The notes under the pieces: generated by a model
Databases searched by the model: none
Told to the model about the DNA's origin: nothing
The model's input: only the letters and a program-made list of their open reading frames with translations
In this document: positions 7,794 through 16,220 of the stretch, piece after piece
Numbering within the stretch: the stretch's first letter is position 1
Layout: each line of letters begins with the position of its first letter
Position numbers and translations under genes: made by a program
Assembly (NCBI GenBank): GCA_027214255.1
Contig: JAPWHL010000008.1
Coordinates: 62,001 to 126,000 of the forward strand
Reading direction: 5' to 3'
Length of the DNA: 64,000 bases
Source of the DNA: Roseovarius aestuarii
Lineage (GTDB): Bacteria > Pseudomonadota > Alphaproteobacteria > Rhodobacterales > Rhodobacteraceae

Positions 7794-10072
7794 TGCTGAT
7801 CCCCTGTCCCCAAAAATTGTAGCGTCACATCATCCGGTGTGCGCCCCGGCTCGACCAGGCCTGTCTCAATGGCGTGTATCAGCGCCACTTGCGCGTGATA
7901 GCGTGCACCCAATGCCTCACCTTGAGTGGGGACCAAAATCGGCTCGACCTCCTCCCCCCGGGTATAGGCCGCTGCGTTGCACCCCATAGCCTCGTAATGA
8001 TCCAGCGTTGTGATTGGTGCGTTAGAAAACAGTTCAAGATTGTTGTGCGGCAGGCGCGTTGCGGCGTGGATCACCGCCGTTCCTTTCGCTTGAATACCGA
8101 TGCCGATGCCCGACCCCGCCATCTGTGCTGCCGACAAACCCAGAAACGAGGTATCTGCGGTATGATGCATCCGCACGACCCGTGCCTTGGCTCCGCCCCT
8201 TTCAACCCCGTCGATCAGGCGGCGCAAAACGTCAGACAGGTTGTGCCCCGCCGTGGTCTGAAACAACTGCTGACCAAAGGCGGGGCTGATGCCGATGACC
8301 ACCTCGGTCGCGCTCTGGCCCTTGGCCGCCGGACCTGCCTCAAGATAGGTGATGCGCCGCGATTCCGCTTTCTTGTGGATGGCCTGCGCGCTGAGAACTT
8401 CGGGTTGACCAATCATGTCACGGATACCGTTGATTTGATCGCGCCGGTCCTCGTCCAGACGATAACCGGTGCCCGGACCAGCATACACGTTGGGATCGTT
8501 GATGGCGCTGATCACATGGCCGTCACGCACAATGGCCGAAGTTTGCAAGTAATCACCCGACACACGCAGCTTGACCAAATGCAACAGGTTCTGCGCCTCG
8601 GGCTGAAACCCGCGTTTGGCCAGCGCACGGATCACGTCGATCACGGTTAGCCCACGTTTTTCAATCGCCTCGCTGATCCGCGTTGTTGCACCGGTCGTAA
8701 AGCTGTCGGTTTCGCGCGACCCCGAGGCGACAACGACACTGGCCTTCATCGCCGCCGTCGGCTGGGCCAGATCAAGTTCCTCCAGCACGGCTGAAATCGC
8801 ATCGACTGCCCGCGCCCGCAAGCTGAGCGCGTCGGTTTCCGGCAAAGGCGTCAGCCCGCCATCCACCTCAAAATCACGTTGCAAGACCAGATAATCCTCC
8901 AACTCCTCGCCGTTAAACAGCGACGCATTGAACGAATTGTCATAAGACAGAATGGACCCAAACCCCGAACAGATGAAATCCGATCCCGCCATGAGAAACG
9001 GCATGATCTTGGCCCCAACGCGAATTTCGGATTCGGTTGCGCGGGCGTCATTGCCACTGGCGCATTCCAGATCAAGCCAGACAGCCAGAAGGTTTTCTGC
9101 CATCATTTCACGCATACCACCCGCCAATGTGGCGGTCAGCGGTGCACCATCAATGCCACCGTTCTGCGTGCCTTGCACCCCCATACCGCGTTGCAAGCAA
9201 AGGCAACGCGCCTCAAGATACAGCAGCGATTTTGCCTCGTGAAAGCCCATCAGAAGTTCAGCACCGCCCCCGGAGGTACAGCGCGCCTTGATCCCGCGAG
9301 ATGCATAGGCCGCGACCAGAAATGCCTTGGACCAAGGCGTATCGTCGCCATCGGTAAAGCTTTTCTCGGTACCATAGACCGAGACGGTTTCGGCATAAGA
9401 GGTAAAACCAGCCATCCCGATGCGCAGTTCCTCGGCCTCTTCGCTGGAACACTGGAACAAAGTGCCCCAGCGCCCGACACAAGACCCCACCACGCAGGCC
9501 AATGCGTTGGACCACGAATTACGCGACACGCGCATGGTGGTTTCCAATTCATCAAACCCCAGCCCCACAGCCACCGCTGCATCGGCGGCCAGTTGCAGTG
9601 GATCATCCTTGGCATTGGTCACATGCGCCTGATTGCCCGGAGTTTTGCGTGGGCGCATTCGGGCGTAAGCAAAGGTAATCTCCAACGTGTTCAGACGCGA
9701 CACCACATCGGCCAGCCGGGCAGGTGTCATGCCACGTGCCAGTCTGACCAGATCGGCGCGTGGCACGTGCATATCAACCAACATGCGCGCGATCACATCG
9801 GGATCCATATCCATCGCTTCGCGCGCGATATCCAAATCCAAATGATGATCCGCGATGAACGCATCGATCATATCAAAATCATGCGCCAGAACCCCATCCA
9901 TGCTGACAATCCGTCCCTGCGATATCTCAAGGCCAGGCTTGGGGTCATTGGGGCTGGAAAACGCAGCAAAACCGTTTGCGGCATCCTCGCGCGCGAATTT
10001 GTCCAGACGAAGCGGACGGTCGTCCCATTCGGAATAGCGACGCCAGCGGTTTGGAGGCGGTGTCTGGGTCAT
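7790..10072 (-). CDS. B12-dependent diol/glycerol dehydratase, large and medium subunits fused
   Basis: A 760-aa fusion. Residues 1 to about 550 match PduC (RRYSEWDDRPLRLD, NQAHVTN, FDELETT, SYAETVSVYGTE, VQGTQNGG, LDLECASGND, FICSGF); residues about 590-760 match PduD (TEVVIGISPAFG, ARVVRMHHTADTSF, GSGIGIGIQAKGT, NLELFSNAP). Residues equivalent to the Klebsiella active-site Gln141, His143, Glu170, Glu221, Gln296 and Asp335 appear kept, so the enzyme should be active. It removes water from a vicinal diol or similar compound by radical chemistry, giving an aldehyde. In enterics the two parts are separate genes. The ATG at 10072 follows GGGAG; a TTG at 10090 is in frame but has no support. No reactivase gene lies nearby. 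Confidence 0.93.
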   Translation of the reverse strand: MTQTPPPNRWRRYSEWDDRPLRLDKFAREDAANGFAAFSSPNDPKPGLEISQGRIVSMDGVLAHDFDMIDAFIADHHLDLDIAREAMDMDPDVIARMLVDMHVPRADLVRLARGMTPARLADVVSRLNTLEITFAYARMRPRKTPGNQAHVTNAKDDPLQLAADAAVAVGLGFDELETTMRVSRNSWSNALACVVGSCVGRWGTLFQCSSEEAEELRIGMAGFTSYAETVSVYGTEKSFTDGDDTPWSKAFLVAAYASRGIKARCTSGGGAELLMGFHEAKSLLYLEARCLCLQRGMGVQGTQNGGIDGAPLTATLAGGMREMMAENLLAVWLDLECASGNDARATESEIRVGAKIMPFLMAGSDFICSGFGSILSYDNSFNASLFNGEELEDYLVLQRDFEVDGGLTPLPETDALSLRARAVDAISAVLEELDLAQPTAAMKASVVVASGSRETDSFTTGATTRISEAIEKRGLTVIDVIRALAKRGFQPEAQNLLHLVKLRVSGDYLQTSAIVRDGHVISAINDPNVYAGPGTGYRLDEDRRDQINGIRDMIGQPEVLSAQAIHKKAESRRITYLEAGPAAKGQSATEVVIGISPAFGQQLFQTTAGHNLSDVLRRLIDGVERGGAKARVVRMHHTADTSFLGLSAAQMAGSGIGIGIQAKGTAVIHAATRLPHNNLELFSNAPITTLDHYEAMGCNAAAYTRGEEVEPILVPTQGEALGARYHAQVALIHAIETGLVEPGRTPDDVTLQFLGTGDQQ

Positions 10073-10181
10073 GGCTTCGATCTCCCTCAATTAACGTTGA
10101 GCACGTCAAGGCGCATCAAAACGATGCTGTGCGGCGGCCCTTCATTGATGTCAGCATGGTGGTCCCTGTCACATGATAAGT

Positions 10182-11354
10182 TCAGTTTACCGTCAAATCG
10201 CCGTTCACCGCCGCCAGATACACCTTGCGAAAACCTGCAATGTCCATCTTGCGCGGGTTTGACGCGGTTGATGGATCATCCATCGCCTTGGCAGCAATTT
10301 CATCCGCATCATGTCCGTCCAGCCCAAGATCCGCCAGCGTATGAGGGACATTCAGAGTTTTGCGAAACTCTAGCAGCCACGCCATGAAGCCGTCAAAGCC
10401 GCCATCTATGTGCAGGTGATGGGCGATAGCTTGGACATGAGTCTCGATTGACGGACGATTATAGGCCACCACGTAGGGCAGGATCACCGCATTCGCCAAA
10501 CCATGCTGAATATCATGGATCGCGCCCAGCGGATGAGCGATGGAATGCACCGCCCCCAGTCCTTTTTGGAATGCAACACCACCCATCATGGCGGCGGCGA
10601 ACATCTGCATTCTCGCCTCGATATTGGTCCCGTCCTTGCAGGCGAGCGGCAGGTTATCACGGATCAATCGCATGCTTTCCAAAGCGATGGCATCGGCCAT
10701 GGGATGAAAACGCGGCACGCAGTAGGTTTCAAAACTATGCGTAAAGGCATCCATCCCAGTCGCAGCCGTCAAGTTCGCGGGCAGGCCAACAGCCAGTTCC
10801 GGATCACCAATGACCACGGCGGGCAGCATCTTGGGATGGAAGATGATCTTTTTCGTCGCATCCGCTGAATTCGTCAAAACGGCAGCGCGCCCCACCTCCG
10901 AACCGGTTCCAGCGGTCGTGGGCACAGCAATAATCGGCGCGATTACGGATGCGTCGGCGCGGGTCCACCAATCACCGATATCCTCCAGATCCCAGACCGG
11001 GATCGTCTGACGCGCCATCAAGGCCACCAGTTTACCCACGTCCATCGCCGAACCTCCGCCGATGGTGATGATGCCATCATGCCCTCCATCCAGATAGGCG
11101 CGGATACCTTCAGCCAGATTGCGATCGGTGGGGTTACCTTGCACCTCTCCGAACACGGCCGCCTTGATACCTGCCGCCTGCAAGCCCGCCAGCGTACCGG
11201 TAATCATCTTGTGCGCCAGAAGGCCCTTGTCCGTTACCAACAAGGGTTGTTTCAAACCCAGTGCCGTGCAGTGCTCGACCAGCTCGGACAGTTTGCCCGC
11301 CCCTGCGCGGATTGTTGTGGGATAGGTCCAGTTCCCGCTTAGATCATAGTTCAT
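10182..11354 (-). CDS. Iron-containing alcohol dehydrogenase (group III)
   Basis: A 390-aa NAD(P)-dependent dehydrogenase of the iron-dependent family. Visible motifs are the nucleotide-binding GGGSAMDVGK, PTTAGTGSE, and metal-binding histidines in HSFETYC, HSIAHPLGA and HDIQHGLANA. In diol or glycerol pathways such enzymes reduce the aldehyde made by the dehydratase or oxidise an alcohol upstream of it. It sits between the dehydratase and the glutamine-synthetase-like gene, on the same strand, with about 110 bases to the dehydratase start. Confidence 0.9.
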   Translation of the reverse strand: MNYDLSGNWTYPTTIRAGAGKLSELVEHCTALGLKQPLLVTDKGLLAHKMITGTLAGLQAAGIKAAVFGEVQGNPTDRNLAEGIRAYLDGGHDGIITIGGGSAMDVGKLVALMARQTIPVWDLEDIGDWWTRADASVIAPIIAVPTTAGTGSEVGRAAVLTNSADATKKIIFHPKMLPAVVIGDPELAVGLPANLTAATGMDAFTHSFETYCVPRFHPMADAIALESMRLIRDNLPLACKDGTNIEARMQMFAAAMMGGVAFQKGLGAVHSIAHPLGAIHDIQHGLANAVILPYVVAYNRPSIETHVQAIAHHLHIDGGFDGFMAWLLEFRKTLNVPHTLADLGLDGHDADEIAAKAMDDPSTASNPRKMDIAGFRKVYLAAVNGDLTVN

Positions 11355-11378
11355 GTGGTGCCTTTCCTTTGGCCTGCG

Positions 11379-12710
11379 TCAGATCATCTCGAAGTATCGG
11401 TTCAATTCCCAATCCGACACGGCGGCCCGCGCTTGTGCCTGTTCAAACGCGCGACTGGCGGCGAAATGGTCAACGAATGTGTCTCCAAACCAATCTCGCG
11501 CCATGTCCGACTTGCGCAACCGTTCGGCCGCCTCGCCCAGTGAGTTGGGGAATTTCAGCGCGTCAGGAATGTCGGCCTCATAGGCGTTTGAAACAGTAGG
11601 AGCAGTCGGTTCGATACGCTCACGAATACCCGCCAACCCCGACGCGATGGCCGCGGCCTGCACCAGATAGGGGTTCGCATCCGCCGCTGGCGGGCGGAAT
11701 TCCACGCGCCGCGATTTAGCACTATCCCCTACAACACGCAGCGAGCAGGTCCGATTGTCAAAACCCCATGTTGCTCCGGTCGGAGCCCAGAAACCGGGGG
11801 CCAGTCGCGTAAAGGCGTTCACCGTAGGCGCGATCATCGCCAGCAGCTCGGGCATGTATTTCTGTTGGCCACCGATGAAATGACGCGCGGTTTCGGTCAG
11901 CTGGTCATCAGCGCCAGCGTCAAAGAATGCCGGTTTTCCGTCCTGTAACAACGACATATGCATGTGCCCACCACAGCCGGGCAAACCATCCATCGGTTTG
12001 GCCATATAGCACAGCATGCGATCATTCTCTTGGCCCCATGCTTTGCTGAAGGTTTTATAGATCACGGCACGGTCTGCCGCTTCCAACCCGACGGATGGGG
12101 AAAAGGCGAACTCCATCGCGCCTTCGCCCGCCTCGGGGTGGATCGCCTCAAGCGGCGTGTTCAACTGTTTGGACAGACCGATCATTCCGTCAAAGAAATC
12201 ATGATGTACCGCAGTGCGCAGCACCGAATACCCCCCCGTCGTCGGCGACAGCGCCTTGAGGTTGCGATAGCCTTTTTCATGCGCGCTTTCGGGTGTTTCA
12301 TCAAACACGTAGAACTCGTATTCAAACCCTGACAGAACCTCAAACCCGGCGTCGCGCGCGCGTTCGATCATACGTCCGGCCACGTTGCGCGGACAGATTG
12401 CCGCCCCCTCGCCGCTGAACTCCATCAGATAGAAATCGCGCCCGTCTCCGGGCAAGGTGCGGCGCGTTTCAGGCGCAACGCGCACGGTGTCATCGCGGAA
12501 CCCGTTGTGCCATCCGGTATAGGCATTCTCATACAGCTCGTCGCGGGAATCCCAGCCCAGAACGACCTGACAGAACACGCTGCCCTTTTCCAAGATCGAC
12601 GCAAATTTCGCCGCCGAAACGTATTTGCCACGTAGCAATCCATCCAGATCAACATACCCCAGCATGACGAAATCGTCCTGCGGTGCGGCCCCGTCTGTGT
12701 GCCCTGTCAT
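11379..12710 (-). CDS. Glutamine-synthetase-family ligase (possible gamma-glutamyl-amine ligase)
   Basis: A 443-aa glutamine synthetase homologue. The catalytic domain is recognisable by GFEYEFYVFDE, EAGEGAMEFAFSPS, GCGGHMHMSL, PTVNAFTRLAPGFWAP and RRVEFRPPAADANPYL, but it is shorter and more divergent than housekeeping GlnA and has no adenylylation loop that I can recognise. Relatives such as PuuA and GlnT attach glutamate to amines rather than to ammonia. Being inside a solute-uptake and alcohol-dehydration operon fits gamma-glutamylation of an amine substrate, though this is inference. GAGGGAG precedes the ATG at 12710. Confidence 0.82.
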   Translation of the reverse strand: MTGHTDGAAPQDDFVMLGYVDLDGLLRGKYVSAAKFASILEKGSVFCQVVLGWDSRDELYENAYTGWHNGFRDDTVRVAPETRRTLPGDGRDFYLMEFSGEGAAICPRNVAGRMIERARDAGFEVLSGFEYEFYVFDETPESAHEKGYRNLKALSPTTGGYSVLRTAVHHDFFDGMIGLSKQLNTPLEAIHPEAGEGAMEFAFSPSVGLEAADRAVIYKTFSKAWGQENDRMLCYMAKPMDGLPGCGGHMHMSLLQDGKPAFFDAGADDQLTETARHFIGGQQKYMPELLAMIAPTVNAFTRLAPGFWAPTGATWGFDNRTCSLRVVGDSAKSRRVEFRPPAADANPYLVQAAAIASGLAGIRERIEPTAPTVSNAYEADIPDALKFPNSLGEAAERLRKSDMARDWFGDTFVDHFAASRAFEQAQARAAVSDWELNRYFEMI

Positions 12711-12759
12711 GTGTTCGTCTCCCTCTCGTTAAACAAAGGGTTTTGGCATCAAATTCTGT

Positions 12760-13467
12760 TCACGCGCCCAGATAGGCGCGCGCCACTTCGGGGTCGTGCA
12801 GCAATTCCTGCGACGCACCTTCCAGCGCGATTGCACCGGTTTCCATGACATAGCCATGGTTGGACAGCGTCAGGGCAAGATTGGCGTTTTGTTCAACCAA
12901 AACAATCGACAAGCCTGAATCCCGAAGTGAAATGATCAGTTCCGAAATCTCGTCGATCAATTTAGGCGACAGGCCCAAAGACGGTTCATCCATCAACAGC
13001 ACCTTGGGGCGCGCCATCAATGCGCGACCCATCGCAACCATCTGCTGCTGCCCTCCACTTAACCGACCCGCAGCCTGGCCCTGTTTTTCACGCAGGATCG
13101 GGAAACGGTCGAACACGTCCTCGATCCCCCGCGTGATCTCGCCCCGGTCAGAATTCAGATAGGCCCCCATGCGCAGGTTTTCACGCACTGTCATCAGCTT
13201 GAAAATGCGCCGACCTTCGGGGACGTGAACGATGCCTTGCTCCACAATCGTGCTGGGCGCAGATCGGTCTATCCGGTTGCCATGATACAGGATTTCGCCC
13301 GACGAAGGCCGGATCAACCCCGATATTGCCTTCAGGATCGAGCTTTTCCCGGCCCCATTGGCACCGATCAACGTGATGATTTGGCCCTGTTCCAGTGACA
13401 GGGACACACCTTTGACCGCTTCGACCTTGTCATAGTGGATATGCAGGTTGCGCACCTCAAGTAACAT
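12760..13467 (-). CDS. livF: Branched-chain-type ABC transporter ATPase LivF
   Basis: A 235-aa ABC ATPase with Walker A GANGAGKSS, signature LSGGQQQ, Walker B VLLMDEPSLGLSP and a switch His-equivalent region (VEQNANLALTLSNHGYVMETG) typical of LivF. It works with LivG to power the LivHM permease. The start overlaps the livG end by 11 bases, showing tight coupling. The cargo here need not be an amino acid, since this transporter family also carries amides, urea and other small polar solutes. Confidence 0.92.
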   Translation of the reverse strand: MLLEVRNLHIHYDKVEAVKGVSLSLEQGQIITLIGANGAGKSSILKAISGLIRPSSGEILYHGNRIDRSAPSTIVEQGIVHVPEGRRIFKLMTVRENLRMGAYLNSDRGEITRGIEDVFDRFPILREKQGQAAGRLSGGQQQMVAMGRALMARPKVLLMDEPSLGLSPKLIDEISELIISLRDSGLSIVLVEQNANLALTLSNHGYVMETGAIALEGASQELLHDPEVARAYLGA

Positions 13468-14227
13468 TGGCTTGGCTCCCCAGATAGGCTTCGCGGACTT
13501 CGGGGTGCTCGCGCACCTCCGCGGGTGTGCCCTCGGCGATGATATTGCCGAAATTCAGCACCGTAATCTTGTCACACAGCCCCATAACCACCTTCATGTC
13601 ATGTTCAATCAGCATCACCGAAACGCCTGTGTCGCGAATACGGCGCACCAGATTGATCATCTGGCGCGATTCATCATTGTTCATTCCCGCGCAAGGCTCA
13701 TCCAGCAACAGCAACTGCGGCTCGGCGGCCAATGCGATAGCAATGCCCAGCGCCTTCTGATGGCCATGCGGCAAGCTGGAAGCGGTTTTGTCCGCAATAT
13801 CGCCAAGCCCCACAAAATCCAGAATCTCACGCGCGCGTTGTTCACTGTCGGCCTCGGCGCGCCGGGTTTTTCGGGTCCGCAAAAGGGAGCCAAAGTAGCT
13901 GTGTTGCGCGTGTAGATAGTTTCCGGCCATCACGTTCTTGACCACGGAAAACGACTTGAACAGTGTGACGTGCTGGAACGTGCGCACCAACCCCAGACGC
14001 GCAATTTCATGCGGCTTCAACCCGCTGATCTGATGTCCGCGAAACGTGATGTCGCCGCTCGTGACCGGATAACGCCCGCTGCACGCATTAAAAAACGTGG
14101 TCTTGCCAGCGCCGTTAGGACCAATCAGCCCGCGAATTTCGCCTTCTTCGACGGCCATGTCTATGCCGTCGATAGCGGTGATGCCGCCAAACGCCATGGT
14201 CAGGTTCTTGATCTCAAGTTGTTTCAT
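13457..14227 (-). CDS. livG: Branched-chain-type ABC transporter ATPase LivG
   Basis: A 256-aa ABC ATPase: Walker A GPNGAGKTT, Walker B LLLLDEPCAGMN and the LivG C-terminal tail. The signature segment reads LPHGHQKALGIA where LSGGQ is standard, a deviation common in LivG proteins, which often carry LPYG or similar. It lies between livM (14 bases upstream) and livF (overlapping), within the livKHMGF block. Confidence 0.92.
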   Translation of the reverse strand: MKQLEIKNLTMAFGGITAIDGIDMAVEEGEIRGLIGPNGAGKTTFFNACSGRYPVTSGDITFRGHQISGLKPHEIARLGLVRTFQHVTLFKSFSVVKNVMAGNYLHAQHSYFGSLLRTRKTRRAEADSEQRAREILDFVGLGDIADKTASSLPHGHQKALGIAIALAAEPQLLLLDEPCAGMNNDESRQMINLVRRIRDTGVSVMLIEHDMKVVMGLCDKITVLNFGNIIAEGTPAEVREHPEVREAYLGSQANVT

Positions 14228-14241
14228 CTGTGATGCCCCCT

Positions 14242-15210
14242 TTATTTGCCCGACCGCTGAAACAAGCGGCGCAGCCGTCCGGGGATGGTCTCTAACCCTC
14301 CGGGCAATAGGATAACTGTCGCGATCAAAACGACACCAAAGAACATCGTGCGGAAATAGCCCGTGGCGCGCAGCAATTCATCGACGATTGTCAGGCTAAT
14401 CGCGCCCGCAACGGGGCCGCCGACAGTGGTCAATCCCCCCACGATCACGTGGACCAACGCGAATTCCGACTTCCAGATGTCAAAGGATTTAGGGCTGATG
14501 TAGGTCTGGTAATGGGCGTATAGCGCACCGGTTAATCCAGCCAGCGTGCAAGCGACGGTAAAGGCAATAACCTTTTCACGGAAGACGTTGACGCCGGTGT
14601 GTTGGGCCAACAGTTCATTCTCGTGGATGCTCCAATACATCATCCCTGTGCGCGAACTGTTGGTGCGGTGGATAATCAGAACGATCAGCGCGACAAAGAA
14701 CAACGAAAGATAATAGTATGCCACCCGATCGGCAAAATCGATCTGCACAAAGCCCAGGTTGATCTTGGCCGGGTTGATGTCAAACACCCCGTCCCAACCG
14801 CCGAACAAATCTCGGAAATAGGCAAAATTGCGTTTGATCACCTCGCCCACGGCCCAGCTGGCCATAAAGAAATAGACGGCGCGCGTCCGCATCAGTGGGA
14901 CACTGATGATCAGGGCGATCAGGCCGGACATCAGCGCGCCCAACCACAGGCCATACCACATAGAAATGCCCAGCTTGGTCAGCAGCAACGCCGACGTGTA
15001 GGCCCCGATCCCCATGAAGCCTGCATGGGCAAAAGAGATAAACCCAAGCGACCAGATCATCCACATACTGGTCGCCAGCGCCACATTCAGCGTAATCGTA
15101 ATCGCTACATGGATCAGGTATGTGTCAAAGGCCACCAATGCGGGCAAAAGAAGCGCCACAATCAACAGACCGGTCCATGCGGCTTTGTGCGCGCGATCAA
15201 GATGTTGCAT
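14242..15210 (-). CDS. livM: Branched-chain-type ABC permease LivM
   Basis: A 322-aa polytopic permease with about eight to ten hydrophobic helices. The family motif region is present (GFISFAHAGFMGIGAYTSALL near the start; GGLTTVGGPVAGAI near the end). It pairs with LivH to form the membrane channel. Position between livH and livG is the standard order. Confidence 0.9.
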   Translation of the reverse strand: MQHLDRAHKAAWTGLLIVALLLPALVAFDTYLIHVAITITLNVALATSMWMIWSLGFISFAHAGFMGIGAYTSALLLTKLGISMWYGLWLGALMSGLIALIISVPLMRTRAVYFFMASWAVGEVIKRNFAYFRDLFGGWDGVFDINPAKINLGFVQIDFADRVAYYYLSLFFVALIVLIIHRTNSSRTGMMYWSIHENELLAQHTGVNVFREKVIAFTVACTLAGLTGALYAHYQTYISPKSFDIWKSEFALVHVIVGGLTTVGGPVAGAISLTIVDELLRATGYFRTMFFGVVLIATVILLPGGLETIPGRLRRLFQRSGK

Positions 15211-15245
15211 GTTTTAATTCCTGAAAGTTTGTCACCAACACGCGC

Positions 15246-16109
15246 CTAGTCCCAGTTCTGCCCGAACAGCCCCGAAGGCCGGAACACGAGCACCAGAAAA
15301 ATCACGACAAAGCTGAGGATCAAGGCGATATCGCCGCTGATGGTGGTGGTCACGACACTGTCGATCATGCCCAGAACCATCCCCCCGACCAGCGCCCCCA
15401 CAACACTGCCCAATCCGCCCATGATCACGATCATGAAGGCCTTGATTGTCGCCAGAAAGCCCATCGTCGGCACGATGGACAGCAAGGTGCCCATCATACA
15501 GCCCGCGATTGCGGCCATTGCGCTGCCCAACCCAAAGGCAATCCAATGAATCCGTTTGGTCTGCACACCCTGAAGCGCGCTGGTGTCGGGATCCTCGGCC
15601 ACAGCACGAATGGCCAAACCGGTGACGGTGAACCTCAGGAAAAACCACAACCCGGCGATCAACGCGGCAGAAACCGCTGAAATCACCATGCGCTCATAGG
15701 ACAGGTAGGTGCCCCCCATCAAAACCCCGCCGCTGACCGGGCCGGGGATACCTTTGACGGTGGTGCCGAACAATATCTGCCCTGTGCTGGAGATAATCAG
15801 AACCAACCCAAGTGACACAGCCAGCGAATAAAGGATGTTTTTGCCGTGCAAAGGCCGAAACAAGACAATTTGCAAAACCGCGCCGAAGCCAAAAATGATA
15901 ACCGCGCTGGCCACCACGCCCAGCCAATAAGGCAGGCCGAATTCCACATGCCAGTAGTACAGCGTGAACGCGCCCAACATGAACATTTCGCCATGGGCAT
16001 ATTGAATGATCCGCATCACGCCAAAAATCAGCGTCAAACCGATCGCAATCAGGGCATACATCAATCCCAGATTAAAACCTGTCAGTCCCATTTGTAGCAA
16101 TTCGGTCAT
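15246..16109 (-). CDS. livH: Branched-chain-type ABC permease LivH
   Basis: A 287-aa permease with multiple membrane helices, the IIQYAHGEMFMLGAF segment after the first helices and the GGLGSVVGALVGG motif typical of LivH. The ATG at 16109 has AGGAG about 11 bases upstream and puts the first hydrophobic helix where the family expects it; an earlier in-frame start near 16175 would add a non-conserved stretch and encroach on the hairpin behind livK. Confidence 0.9.
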   Translation of the reverse strand: MTELLQMGLTGFNLGLMYALIAIGLTLIFGVMRIIQYAHGEMFMLGAFTLYYWHVEFGLPYWLGVVASAVIIFGFGAVLQIVLFRPLHGKNILYSLAVSLGLVLIISSTGQILFGTTVKGIPGPVSGGVLMGGTYLSYERMVISAVSAALIAGLWFFLRFTVTGLAIRAVAEDPDTSALQGVQTKRIHWIAFGLGSAMAAIAGCMMGTLLSIVPTMGFLATIKAFMIVIMGGLGSVVGALVGGMVLGMIDSVVTTTISGDIALILSFVVIFLVLVFRPSGLFGQNWD

Positions 16110-16180
16110 GGCTGCGGGCACTCCTGAAGGGATGCAAAAACAACGCGCCACCAAGATGGCGGAACGACGGATCAAGACAA

Positions 16181-16209
16181 ATGCGGGGCCGGATCACCCT
16201 GCCCCGCAT
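16181..16209 (-). terminator. Intercistronic hairpin between livK and livH
   Basis: Perfect 9-base inverted repeat (ATGCGGGGC at 16181-16189, GCCCCGCAT at 16201-16209) starting 12 bases after the livK stop in the direction of transcription, with no T-run. Such stems behind binding-protein genes usually protect the upstream message and lower expression of downstream permease genes. Confidence 0.55.
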
Positions 16210-16220
16210 GAGATGTTGGA

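Noticed and set aside
8879..10387. 502-codon plus-strand frame opposite the diol dehydratase gene
   Set aside because: It lies antisense to a well-supported gene and its product is rich in His, Gln and Arg without any recognisable domain, as expected for a shadow frame in high-GC DNA.
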